Positions 8,540 through 14,588 are shown, counted from the first letter of the stretch. The stretch: 21,147 nt of DNA from an uncultured Aquimonas sp. (GCF_937888285.1 NZ_CALART010000047.1:1-21147); one strand, 5' to 3'. The notes: generated from the sequence alone by a model not told the origin. Translations and numbers: made by a program.

Positions 8540-10531
8540 ATGCCCAGCCGTCGCGAACTCGCCAACGCCATCCGCTTCCTTTCCGCCGACGCCGTCGAGG
8601 CGGCCAAGAGCGGCCACCCGGGCATGCCGATGGGCATGGCCGACATCGCCGAAGTGCTGTGGAACGATGTGCTGAAGCACAACCCGGCCAACCCCCATTG
8701 GGCCAACCGCGACCGTTTCGTGGTTTCCAATGGCCATGGCTCGATGCTGCTGTACTCGCTGCTGCATCTGGCTGGCTATGACCTGCCGATCGACGAGCTG
8801 AAGCGTTTCCGTCAGCTGCACTCGAAGACCCCGGGCCACCCCGAGGCCTTCCACACCCCGGGCGTGGAGACCACCACCGGCCCGCTGGGCCAGGGCCTGG
8901 CCAACGCGGTCGGCATGGCGCTGGCCGAGAAGGTGCTGGCGCGCCGCTTCAATCGTCCGGGTCAGGCCGTGGTCGACCACCATACCTATGTGTTCCTCGG
9001 CGACGGCTGCCTGATGGAGGGCATCAGCCACGAGGCCTGCTCGCTGGCGGGCACCATGAAGCTCGGCAAGCTGATCGCCTTCTGGGACGACAACGGCATC
9101 TCGATCGACGGCGAGGTCCACGGCTGGTTCACCGACGACACGCCGGCGCGCTTCGAGGCCTATGGCTGGCAGGTGATCCGCCGCGTCGACGGTCACGACC
9201 CCGAGGAGATCGCCCAGGCCATCCGCACCGCCCAGGCCGAGAGCGATCGCCCCACCCTGATCTGCTGCCGCACCACCATCGGCTATGGCGCGCCGACCAA
9301 GGCCGGCAAGGAGGCTTGCCACGGCGCCCCGCTGGGCAAGGATGAAATCGCCGGCGCCCGCGCCGCGCTCAAGTGGCCGCATGCGCCCTTCGAGATTCCC
9401 CAGGACATCTACGCCGGCTGGCGCGCCCGCGATCTTGCCGGTGCGGAGGCGCAGTGGAACGCGATGTTCCAGGCCTACGCGCAGGCGAACCCCGAGCTTG
9501 CCGCCGAGTTCGAGCGGCGCATGCGCGGCGAGCTGCCGGCCGACTTCGTGGCAGCGGCGGATGCCTATATCGCCAAGCTGCAGGCCCAAGGCCCGATCGT
9601 GGCTTCGCGCAAGGCTTCGCAGATGGCGCTGGAAGCCTTTGGCCCGCTGCTGCCGGAGCTGATCGGCGGCTCAGCCGATCTGGCCGGCTCCAACCTGACG
9701 ATCTGGAAGGGTTCCAAGGACGTCAACGCCGAAGACCCCGACGCCAACTATGTCTATTACGGTGTGCGCGAGTTCGGCATGAGCGCCATGGCCAATGGCC
9801 TGGCCCTGCACGGCGGCTTCCTGCCCTACGACGCCACCTTCCTGGTGTTCAGCGACTACGCGCGCAATGCCCTGCGCATGTCGGCGCTGATCCCGACGCG
9901 CACCATCCACGTGTTCACCCATGACTCGATTGGTCTGGGCGAGGACGGCCCCACCCACCAGCCGGTCGAGCATCTGGCCAGCCTGCGCTACATCCCCAAC
10001 AACCACGTCTGGCGCCCCTGCGATGCGGTGGAGAGCGCGGTCAGCTGGAAAGCGGCGATCACCCGCACCGACGGCCCGAGCTGCCTGATCTTCAGCCGCC
10101 AGAACCTGCAGCACCAGCAGCGCACGGCCGAGCAGGTCGCCGACATCGCGCGCGGCGGCTACGTGCTGACCGACCCGCCGGAAGCGCGCTTCGATCTGAT
10201 CCTGATCGCCAGCGGCAGCGAGGTCGAACTCGCCATGCAGGCGGCACGTGCGCTGGAAGCCGAGGGCACCAAGGTGCGGGTTGTCAGCATGCCCTGCAGC
10301 AATGTGTTCGATGCCCAGCCGATCGAGTGGCGCGAAGGCGTGCTGCCCGGCTGGTGCCGCAAGCGCATCGCCATCGAGGCCGGCGTGTCCGACTTCTGGC
10401 GCAAGTACGTGGGCCTCGACGGCGCCGTCATCGGCATCGACAGCTTCGGCGCCTCGGCACCGGCGGACCAGCTGTTCAAGCACTACGGGTTCACGGTGGA
10501 GAAGATCGTGGCGGCGGCGAAGGGGCTTTGA
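8540..10531 (+). CDS. tkt: Transketolase
   Basis: 663-residue thiamine-diphosphate enzyme of the non-oxidative pentose phosphate pathway, moving two-carbon units between ketose and aldose phosphates in the cytoplasm. The start MPSRRELANAIRFLSADAVE and the length match bacterial TktA (about 663-665 residues); the frame is open upstream but those codons are not conserved-looking. Seen: SGHPGMPMGMADIAEVLW at the start, HGSMLLYSLLHL, TTGPLGQGLANAVGMALAEK, the TPP motif GDG (154-156) through DDN (183-185), the pyrimidine-domain VREFGMSAMANGLALHGG, DSIGLGEDGPTHQPVEHLASLR, and the C-terminal domain ending HYGFTVEKIVAAAKGL. A candidate promoter precedes it, and an 807-bp repeat-rich gap follows. Confidence 0.97.
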   Translation: MPSRRELANAIRFLSADAVEAAKSGHPGMPMGMADIAEVLWNDVLKHNPANPHWANRDRFVVSNGHGSMLLYSLLHLAGYDLPIDELKRFRQLHSKTPGHPEAFHTPGVETTTGPLGQGLANAVGMALAEKVLARRFNRPGQAVVDHHTYVFLGDGCLMEGISHEACSLAGTMKLGKLIAFWDDNGISIDGEVHGWFTDDTPARFEAYGWQVIRRVDGHDPEEIAQAIRTAQAESDRPTLICCRTTIGYGAPTKAGKEACHGAPLGKDEIAGARAALKWPHAPFEIPQDIYAGWRARDLAGAEAQWNAMFQAYAQANPELAAEFERRMRGELPADFVAAADAYIAKLQAQGPIVASRKASQMALEAFGPLLPELIGGSADLAGSNLTIWKGSKDVNAEDPDANYVYYGVREFGMSAMANGLALHGGFLPYDATFLVFSDYARNALRMSALIPTRTIHVFTHDSIGLGEDGPTHQPVEHLASLRYIPNNHVWRPCDAVESAVSWKAAITRTDGPSCLIFSRQNLQHQQRTAEQVADIARGGYVLTDPPEARFDLILIASGSEVELAMQAARALEAEGTKVRVVSMPCSNVFDAQPIEWREGVLPGWCRKRIAIEAGVSDFWRKYVGLDGAVIGIDSFGASAPADQLFKHYGFTVEKIVAAAKGL

Positions 10532-10534
10532 CGG

Positions 10535-10565
10535 CCGGGATTCGGGATTGGGGATTCGGGATTCG
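10535..10565 (+). repeat. GGGATTC heptad repeat
   Basis: About four 7-base units alternating GGGATTC and GGGATTG directly follow the transketolase stop codon. The same heptads occur at 12103, 16292, 19439, 19525 and 19571, in both orientations, so this is a dispersed intergenic repeat family. Confidence 0.85.
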
Positions 10566-10624
10566 ATAGGAGCAGGCTGCGCTTCGTGGGATTGATGCGA
10601 AGTCGATGGGGCTCTGGCATTGAC

Positions 10625-10659
10625 TCTCGCTTCTCGCTTCTCGCTTCTCGCTTCTCGCT
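10625..10659 (+). repeat. Five tandem copies of the heptamer TCTCGCT
   Basis: Five exact head-to-tail copies of TCTCGCT, then a degenerate copy (TCCTGCG). Its unit length equals that of the nearby GGGATTC repeat, though the sequence is unrelated. It is non-coding and may vary in copy number by slippage. Confidence 0.9.
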
Positions 10660-10675
10660 TCCTGCGTTGGCTCTT

Positions 10676-10699
10676 GCGGGCGGGAGCCCGCGCTCTTTT
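10676..10699 (+). terminator. Possible terminator-like hairpin after transketolase
   Basis: GCGGGC (10676-10681) pairs with GCCCGC (10686-10691) around a GGGA loop, and GCTCTTTT follows. The T-run is short and the distance from the transketolase stop is ~145 bp, so this could be just another intergenic palindrome. Confidence 0.3.
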
Positions 10700-10746
10700 C
10701 GGGGCCCCTGGGGAGCGGCGAGGCTCGGTCGATCAGCCCGCAGGGG

Positions 10747-10842
10747 CGCCGGCAGGGATGCCGGCGATGTTCGTGACAGTGCAGGGATGCACTGTCCACG
10801 AACACCGGCCGAGGCTCGCGAACCCTGAGCGCAGGGATGCGC
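10747..10842 (+). repeat. Three hairpins sharing an AGGGAT loop
   Basis: Three inverted repeats in a row have the identical hexanucleotide loop AGGGAT. Hairpin 1 is CGCCGGC/GCCGGCG (10747-10766). Hairpin 2 is GACAGTGC/GCACTGTC (10775-10796), and its stem continues outward through TGTTCGT/ACGAACA (10768-10804) after a one-base bulge. Hairpin 3 is GCGC/GCGC (10829-10842). The stems differ while the loop is constant. Function unknown. Confidence 0.8.
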
Positions 10843-10857
10843 GAAGGGCGCGGACGA

Positions 10858-10890
10858 GCAGGCCTTTCTTTTGGTTCCTTTTCTTTGGCC
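10858..10890 (+). repeat. T-rich repeat-like tract
   Basis: CTTTCTTTTGGTTCCTTTTC and flanking bases form a pyrimidine-rich tract unlike the surrounding DNA. Similar TTTCTTTGGTTAC-type tracts recur in Xanthomonadales intergenic regions as I recall them, but that is memory, not a search. No gene is assigned. Confidence 0.4.
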
Positions 10891-10997
10891 ACGCAAAGTG
10901 AGGGACTCGGGCAGCCCAAAGGGCTGGCCGAAAGCTCTTGCTCCTCGCTTCCAGCAACAGCGCGACGAAGCGCAACCGAGGCAAGTGTGGAGCTCAT

Positions 10998-11015
10998 GGT
11001 GGGCCAGGGCCCACC
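10998..11015. repeat. Perfect palindrome GGTGGGCC/GGCCCACC
   Basis: Eight-base arms (10998-11005 and 11008-11015) around a two-base centre. A GGTGGGCCCAGG variant recurs near 19600, which suggests a dispersed element. Confidence 0.5.
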
Positions 11016-11123
11016 CTATGCGGCCCGGCGCCCGCACGGTTCGCCGAATGCCTGGCAGGTCGATTGAGGCAGGCAGGAGCCGAGTCGGATCGGCAGTTCG
11101 GATCCATAGGCAGGGCTCCGCCC

Positions 11124-11160
11124 GGCCCTCACCCCAACCCCTCTCCCTTGGGAGACGGGC
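11124..11160 (+). repeat. CCCTCTCCC-type intergenic element, single copy
   Basis: A CCCCAACCCCTCTCCCTTGG core followed by GAGACGGG. It resembles the two palindromes between leuA and leuC (16150-16250), so the same repeat family appears at both loci. Confidence 0.6.
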
Positions 11161-11190
11161 CCACAGCGCGCACAACCACTGGAGGCTTCG

Positions 11191-11268
11191 TTGAAAACTC
11201 CCTCGTCATTCGGGTGTTTGGATTTGCAAGCTGTGAGCAGCGCGAACAGCTACTGGAGGCTTCGTTGA
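11191..11268 (+). CDS. Possible 25-codon mini-ORF, repeat copy 1
   Basis: It starts at TTG behind GGAGG with a five-base spacer and reads Lys-Thr-Pro-Ser-Ser-Phe-Gly-Cys before ending in WRLR and TGA at 11266-11268. That TGA overlaps the TTG of copy 2. Translation is not demonstrated; the strong Shine-Dalgarno is the only support. Confidence 0.3.
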   Translation: MKTPSSFGCLDLQAVSSANSYWRLR

Positions 11269-11342
11269 AAACTCCCTCGTCATTCGGGTGTTTGGATTTG
11301 CAAGCTGTGAGCAGCGCGAACAGCTACTGGAGGCTTCGTTGA
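11265..11342 (+). CDS. Possible 25-codon mini-ORF, repeat copy 2, coupled to the HAD gene
   Basis: Encodes the same peptide as copy 1. Its TGA (11340-11342) overlaps the TTG start (11339-11341) of the HAD hydrolase, a TTGA arrangement that would allow terminating ribosomes to restart. It has the same GGAGG signal. It may be only a by-product of the tandem duplication. Confidence 0.35.
   Translation: MKTPSSFGCLDLQAVSSANSYWRLR
11329..11333 (+). promoter_or_regulatory. Shine-Dalgarno GGAGG for the TTG-started HAD gene
   Basis: A consensus GGAGG five bases ahead of TTG at 11339 decides the start of the HAD hydrolase. Identical signals occur 74 and 148 bp upstream in the repeat copies. Confidence 0.75.
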
Positions 11343-12061
11343 AAACTCCTTCGTCATTCGCACTTGTAGGCTTCGACGCCGACGACACCCTCTGGCACAG
11401 CGAAATCCACTTCCAGCAGGCCCACGCCGAATTCGAACGCATCGTCGGCCAGTACGTCGACCTCGCCGATGCCGGTCTGCACCAGCGCATGCTCGACACC
11501 GAGCGCCGCAACATCAGATTGTTCGGCTATGGCGCCAAGGGCATGTGCCTGTCGATGATCGAGACCGCGATCGCGCTGACGCAGGAGCGCATCAGCGCGG
11601 CCGACATCCACCGACTGCTGGACCTGGGCAAGGGCATCCTCACCCACCCGGTCGAACTGCTCCCGGACGTGCGCGCGGCGGTCGAGGCGGCGGCGGAGAT
11701 CGCGCCGCTGGTGCTGATCACCAAGGGCGATCTGTTCCACCAGGAAGCCAAGATCCGCCAGTCCGGTCTCTCCGATCTGTTCCCGCGCATCGAGATCGTT
11801 TCGGAGAAGGACCCGCAGACCTATGTCCGCGTGCTCGGCGAGTGCGAGGTCGCGCCCGCGCGCTTCGCGATGGTTGGCAATTCGCTGCGCTCGGACATCG
11901 AGCCGGTGCTGGCGCTGGGCGGCGCCGGCGTGCACGTGCCCTACGCGGTGACCTGGGCGCTGGAGGCCGAGCACGCCGTCGATCCCACGCACCCGCGCCT
12001 GCGCTGCGTTCAGCACACGGCCGATGTCCCGGCCGCCCTGCGTGAGCTCGCTGCGTCCTGA
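11339..12061 (+). CDS. HAD-superfamily hydrolase
   Basis: 240-residue cytoplasmic phosphatase-like enzyme of the haloacid dehalogenase superfamily, subfamily IA style. Motif I is FDADDTLW, with D13 as nucleophile and D15 as acid/base. The cap follows (residues about 20-110). Motif II is LVLITKGD, the motif III lysine sits in VSEKDPQTY, and motif IV is MVGNSLRSDIEP. The start is TTG with a perfect GGAGG; an in-frame ATG further upstream (11288) lies inside the tandem repeat and gives residues that do not fit the family. The gene is followed after 64 bp by the zinc-ribbon protein. Substrate unknown; phosphoglycolate- or nucleotide-type phosphatases share these motifs. Confidence 0.88.
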   Translation: MKTPSSFALVGFDADDTLWHSEIHFQQAHAEFERIVGQYVDLADAGLHQRMLDTERRNIRLFGYGAKGMCLSMIETAIALTQERISAADIHRLLDLGKGILTHPVELLPDVRAAVEAAAEIAPLVLITKGDLFHQEAKIRQSGLSDLFPRIEIVSEKDPQTYVRVLGECEVAPARFAMVGNSLRSDIEPVLALGGAGVHVPYAVTWALEAEHAVDPTHPRLRCVQHTADVPAALRELAAS

Positions 12062-12102
12062 GCCCAGGGCGCTCCGATCGCGCTAGCTTCTGGCAGTCTT
12101 TC

Positions 12103-12125
12103 CGAATCCCCAATTCCCAATCCCC
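12103..12125 (-). repeat. GGGATTC-type heptads abutting a start codon
   Basis: Three heptads in reverse orientation (GAATCCCCAATTCCCAATCC on the plus strand) end directly at the ATG of the zinc-ribbon gene, leaving no Shine-Dalgarno. Confidence 0.8.
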
Positions 12126-12881
12126 ATGTACACCCAATGCCCCCACTGCCTGACGGTCCACGCGCTCAACGCCGCGCAGATTGCGCTGGGTCGGGGCGAG
12201 CTGGTGTGCGGCGTCTGCGAGAAGCAGTTCAACGGGCTGGAGCGTCTGGCGGACAGTCCGGCCCAGGCGTCCGCGGGCTACGGCCGCGGCAGCCTGGCGC
12301 AGGCGCCGCGGGTGCTGCCCGAGGGCATGGCCGACCCGCGTGAGAAGCCGCCCGAAGGCGTGCCGGCGGGGCCGGCAGCGCCGCAGTTCGTCCTGCGCAA
12401 GCGACGCGCAAAGGCCATGCCCAGCGGTCGCTGGTGGGCGGCGTGCGTGGTGCTGGGGCTGCTGCTCGCCGGGCAGATCGTGCTCGCCCAGCGCGCCGAG
12501 CTTGCCCAGGACGCCGCGCTGCGGCCGTGGCTGCAGCGGCTGTGCGGCGCGCTGTCCTGCGACCTGCCTGCGTATGCCGCGCCGGAACGCATCGTCCTGC
12601 TCAACCGTGATGTCAGCCCCCACCCATCGGTGGCGGACGCCCTGCTGATCACCGCCAGCTTCCGCAACGATGCGGTCTGGCCACAGGCGTGGCCCGTGCT
12701 GGAGCTCAGCATGGCCGACCTCGATGGCCGCCTCGTCGCACTGCGGCGCTTCAGCGTGGCCGATTACCTGGGCCAGCCGCCCGAGCGGCCGGTGCTCGCG
12801 CCGGGCGAATCGGTGCTTGTGGAGCTGGAGGTGGTGGACCCGGGCAACCAGGCCATCGCCTTCGAGTTCAGCTTTCTCTGA
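12126..12881 (+). CDS. Zinc-ribbon, DUF3426-family membrane protein
   Basis: 251 residues. The N-terminus is a zinc ribbon with CPHC (5-8) and CGVC (28-31), matching the MJ0042/zinc_ribbon_5 type. A Pro/Ala-rich linker follows, then one transmembrane helix near 102-122 (WWAACVVLGLLLAGQIVLAQ). The C-terminal ~120 residues match DUF3426, with LCGALSCDLPAYAAPERIVLLNRDV and the ending VVDPGNQAIAFEFSFL. Expected topology is a cytoplasmic zinc ribbon and a periplasmic DUF3426 domain; the function of the family is not established. The ATG follows heptad repeats directly, without a Shine-Dalgarno. In related bacteria such genes often neighbour prmA; that is not the case here. Confidence 0.88.
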   Translation: MYTQCPHCLTVHALNAAQIALGRGELVCGVCEKQFNGLERLADSPAQASAGYGRGSLAQAPRVLPEGMADPREKPPEGVPAGPAAPQFVLRKRRAKAMPSGRWWAACVVLGLLLAGQIVLAQRAELAQDAALRPWLQRLCGALSCDLPAYAAPERIVLLNRDVSPHPSVADALLITASFRNDAVWPQAWPVLELSMADLDGRLVALRRFSVADYLGQPPERPVLAPGESVLVELEVVDPGNQAIAFEFSFL

Positions 12882-13020
12882 GCATCGTGCGGGGCATCGA
12901 CCTGGAGCGAAAGGGCTGGCCGCGGAGTCGAGGCGGGGCAGGCGCCGCCGTCATGATCCCGCATCGTCCCGCATCGACCAAGGCCGCAGGCCGGGTTGCG
13001 CCGATTGGTCGCGGGCCTGC

Positions 13021-13029
13021 TGTTACACT
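13021..13029 (+). promoter_or_regulatory. Candidate extended -10 promoter of the diguanylate cyclase gene
   Basis: TGTTACACT contains TACACT (four of six matches to TATAAT) and an upstream TG, an extended -10 element. No well-spaced -35 is visible. It lies 46 bp ahead of the ATG at 13075. Confidence 0.35.
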
Positions 13030-13074
13030 CGCGGCGCCCTGCTGCCGGGCCTGCGCAAGAGAGAAGCCCCGCCG

Positions 13075-14103
13075 ATGAACCCGCGCCCCCCGGACCCCGA
13101 TCTGCCTGCCCTCGACGATGAGGCTGGACGTGACGCGCGCAGGCTCTCCGCCGAAGAGCTGAGCCTGTTCGAGCGCATCGGCGAGCGCCGCGTGGTGGCC
13201 GCCGGCGAGCTGATCTTCCGGCGCGGCGAGCTGGGTCGCACCATGTTCGTGGTGGTGGAAGGCGAGGTCGCCCTGGAGTTCGGCGACGGCATGCGCGACA
13301 AGCGCATCGGGCCCAGCGAGTTCTTCGGCGAGCTCGCGTTCTTCATCGGCAACCACGCGCGGCTGGCCAGCGCCGTCGCGCTCGGCCCCTGCCTGCTGGT
13401 GGCGGTCTCCAACGGCGACTTCGACGCCCTGCTCGAGCACGAGCCGGCGATGATCGCGCGCTTCATGCGCCGCAGCTTCGCCTATCTCGTCGCCAGTGAA
13501 CAGCAGCTGATCCTCAACCTCAAGCGCCGCAACGAGGAGCTGCTGCTCACGCTCGATTCTCTGCGCCAGACCCGCACTCGCCTGAACAATGCCGAGACCC
13601 TGGTGCAGACCGACGAGCTGACCGGCCTGCGCAACCGCCGCGGCCTGTACGCCCATCTCGACGAGATCGAACACCTGCCGCGACCCGGTGCGCTCGGCCT
13701 GCTGCTGATCGACCTCGATGACTTCAAGGCGATCAACGACAGCTTCGGCCACATCACCGGCGATCGCGTGCTCGAAGCCGTGGCCGGCCAGCTGCGACGC
13801 ATCGCCGGCGAGCACGACGTGCCCGCGCGCCTGGGCGGCGACGAGTTCGCCCTGCTGGTCCGGGTCGAACGCCCCGAAGAGGTGGAAATGCGCGCACGCG
13901 GTCTGGTCGACAGCGTGCGCCTGCTGGCCCTGCCCGAACCCCTGCATGGCACCACGCTCACGATCAGCGTGGGTGCGGTGGTCTGCGATGCCGAGGCAGG
14001 CTGGTCGGTCTGGTACAGCCAGGCGGATCGCCTGCTCTACCGCGCCAAGGCCGAAGGCGGCGACGACTTCCGTTTCCAGGGCGTCGAATCGCCCAGCGTC
14101 TGA
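13075..14103 (+). CDS. Cyclic-nucleotide-binding-domain diguanylate cyclase (GGDEF)
   Basis: 342 residues, soluble. Residues about 20-140 form a CRP/cNMP-binding domain (LSLFERIGERRVVAAGELIF, MFVVVEGEVALEF, PSEFFGELAFFIGNHARLAS). A helical linker, about 145-190 (LILNLKRRNEELLLTLDSLR), probably a dimerising coiled coil, joins it to the GGDEF domain (about 190-335) with DELTGLRNRRGL, LLIDLDDFKAINDSFGH and RLGGDEFALL (GGDEF at 254-258). The enzyme should make c-di-GMP from two GTP. The inhibitory RxxD site has no Arg: the expected position reads GEHD. The ATG at 13075 fits the domain start; the frame is open further upstream but overlaps the zinc-ribbon gene. The ligand of the sensor domain is unknown. 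Confidence 0.93.
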   Translation: MNPRPPDPDLPALDDEAGRDARRLSAEELSLFERIGERRVVAAGELIFRRGELGRTMFVVVEGEVALEFGDGMRDKRIGPSEFFGELAFFIGNHARLASAVALGPCLLVAVSNGDFDALLEHEPAMIARFMRRSFAYLVASEQQLILNLKRRNEELLLTLDSLRQTRTRLNNAETLVQTDELTGLRNRRGLYAHLDEIEHLPRPGALGLLLIDLDDFKAINDSFGHITGDRVLEAVAGQLRRIAGEHDVPARLGGDEFALLVRVERPEEVEMRARGLVDSVRLLALPEPLHGTTLTISVGAVVCDAEAGWSVWYSQADRLLYRAKAEGGDDFRFQGVESPSV

Positions 14104-14122
14104 AGCCCGCGCTCAGGGCAAT

Positions 14123-14266
14123 ACTGATCAAGTCCATCCTGGCCTTGATCAGTCGTCGCGAGTCCGGCACAGGTCCGGACTCGCTTTCGCTGGATCAAGC
14201 ATTTACGTGCTCGATCCGCGGGCGCGCCTTCCATGGCGCGCGACAACGCTGAAGTCTTCAGCGTTG
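14123..14266. repeat. Array of five consecutive inverted repeats
   Basis: Five inverted repeats fill this stretch nearly end to end. IR1: ACTGATCAAG/CTTGATCAGT (14123-14153, 11-base loop). IR2: GCGAGTCCGG/CCGGACTCGC (14158-14184, 7-base loop). IR3: GGATC-A-AGCA/TGCT-C-GATCC (14192-14217, one mismatch). IR4: GCGCGCC/GGCGCGC (14222-14241). IR5: CAACGCTGAAG/CTTCAGCGTTG around one T (14244-14266). IR2 is followed by a short CTTTC. The stretch lies between the diguanylate cyclase stop and the leu promoter and is not recognised as a known element. Confidence 0.85.
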
Positions 14267-14301
14267 CCTTAGACCATCGGCGCATGTCACCGCGGGCGGA
14301 C

Positions 14302-14331
14302 TTGACAAGTTCGCCGCAGCGCATCAAGACT
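14302..14331 (+). promoter_or_regulatory. Candidate promoter of the leu leader
   Basis: A perfect -35 hexamer, TTGACA (14302-14307), is followed after 18 bp by AAGACT (14326-14331), which matches only three of six -10 positions. Initiation about seven bases later would fall at or near the leader-peptide ATG (14339). The -35 is strong; the -10 is uncertain. Confidence 0.5.
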
Positions 14332-14338
14332 GCGGCCC

Positions 14339-14449
14339 ATGCCCTCGAAGCCGACCTCCAGCAGCCTCACCCGCGATCGCCTCCCGGCGGCGTCGCTGCT
14401 GCTTATCGGCCTTCTTCTTCGACCGCACAGGTGCGGACTCGAACTCTAG
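14339..14449 (+). CDS. leuL: leu operon leader peptide
   Basis: A 36-residue leader peptide ahead of leuA. Ten of its residues are Leu. Six of the eight codons at 14396-14419 are CTG CTG CTT ATC GGC CTT CTT CTT, reading LLLIGLLL, and four of those Leu codons are CTT, a codon avoided elsewhere in this GC-rich window. The stop is TAG at 14447-14449. A stem-loop (segments 1 and 2) begins four bases after the Leu run, and an intrinsic terminator follows, the usual arrangement for ribosome-mediated attenuation: shortage of charged tRNA-Leu stalls the ribosome on the Leu codons. No Shine-Dalgarno precedes the ATG, so it may be leaderless. This is the functional equivalent of enterobacterial leuL, with different residues. 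Confidence 0.85.
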   Translation: MPSKPTSSSLTRDRLPAASLLLIGLLLRPHRCGLEL

Positions 14450-14495
14450 GGCGCGTGTAGCAGGCTGAAACCCGAGAATCCGAGAACCCCGCACC
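14423..14495 (+). promoter_or_regulatory. Leu attenuator: pause and antiterminator segments
   Basis: Segment 1 is CCGCAC (14423-14428) and segment 2 is GGTGCGG (14430-14436); they can pair inside the leader-peptide coding region. Segment 2 can instead pair with segment 3, CCGCACC (14489-14495), giving seven base pairs, extended by CTCG (14438-14441) with CGAG (14481-14484). Segment 3 overlaps the 5' arm of the terminator (14485-14492), so the 2:3 pairing prevents terminator formation. A ribosome stalled on the CTT run (14411-14419) would cover segment 1 and favour 2:3. Confidence 0.78.
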
Positions 14496-14521
14496 GGGAA
14501 ACCGAGGCGGGGTTTTTCTTT
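14485..14521 (+). terminator. Leu attenuator terminator
   Basis: AACCCCGC (14485-14492) pairs perfectly with GCGGGGTT (14507-14514) and is followed by TTTTTCTTT (14513-14521). Inside the 14-base loop CGG and CCG can pair further. It lies 36 bp after the leader-peptide stop and 68 bp before leuA, as expected for an intrinsic attenuator. Confidence 0.88.
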
Positions 14522-14588
14522 GCCTGCGGTTTGCCAAGCCCCTCGAACGACATCCGACCCTTCGATCTTGAAACCCGCTGGAGCCGCC

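Larger units (their letters stand above)
10532..11338. other. Gene-free repeat mosaic between transketolase and HAD hydrolase
   Basis: About 800 bp without a convincing gene. In order it holds GGGATTC heptads, five TCTCGCT heptads, a GCGGGC/GCCCGC hairpin, three hairpins with AGGGAT loops, a T-rich tract, a GGTGGGCC/GGCCCACC palindrome, a CCCTCTCCC element and the 74-bp tandem repeat, most itemised separately. Open frames cross it on both strands, but their translations are low-complexity and follow the repeats. Confidence 0.7.
11178..11360 (+). repeat. 74-bp direct tandem repeat spanning the start of the HAD gene
   Basis: Two identical 74-bp copies (11178-11251, 11252-11325) and a third partial copy of 35 bp (11326-11360, one C-to-T change at 11350) lie head to tail. 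Each copy contains GGAGG, a five-base spacer and a TTG followed by the same first codons as the HAD hydrolase; the third copy is the real start of that gene. Because 74 is not a multiple of three, each upstream TTG opens a 25-codon frame that stops at a TGA overlapping the next TTG (TTGA). Confidence 0.93.

Noticed and set aside
7048..8730. 560-codon minus-strand frame over the EAL gene
   Set aside because: It mirrors the EAL coding frame, is rich in Gln, Ala and Arg, and has no motif; the plus-strand product keeps the full set of EAL catalytic motifs.
10483..11194. Overlapping small frames on both strands of the 10.5-11.2 kb region
   Set aside because: Their translations follow the repeats (heptads, palindromes) and are low-complexity. 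No start with a convincing ribosome-binding site and no known family was seen.
14158..14190. IR2 as the intrinsic terminator of the diguanylate cyclase gene
   Set aside because: The 10-bp stem is strong but only CTTTC follows. It is one of five adjacent inverted repeats, so I kept it as part of that array and did not call a terminator.
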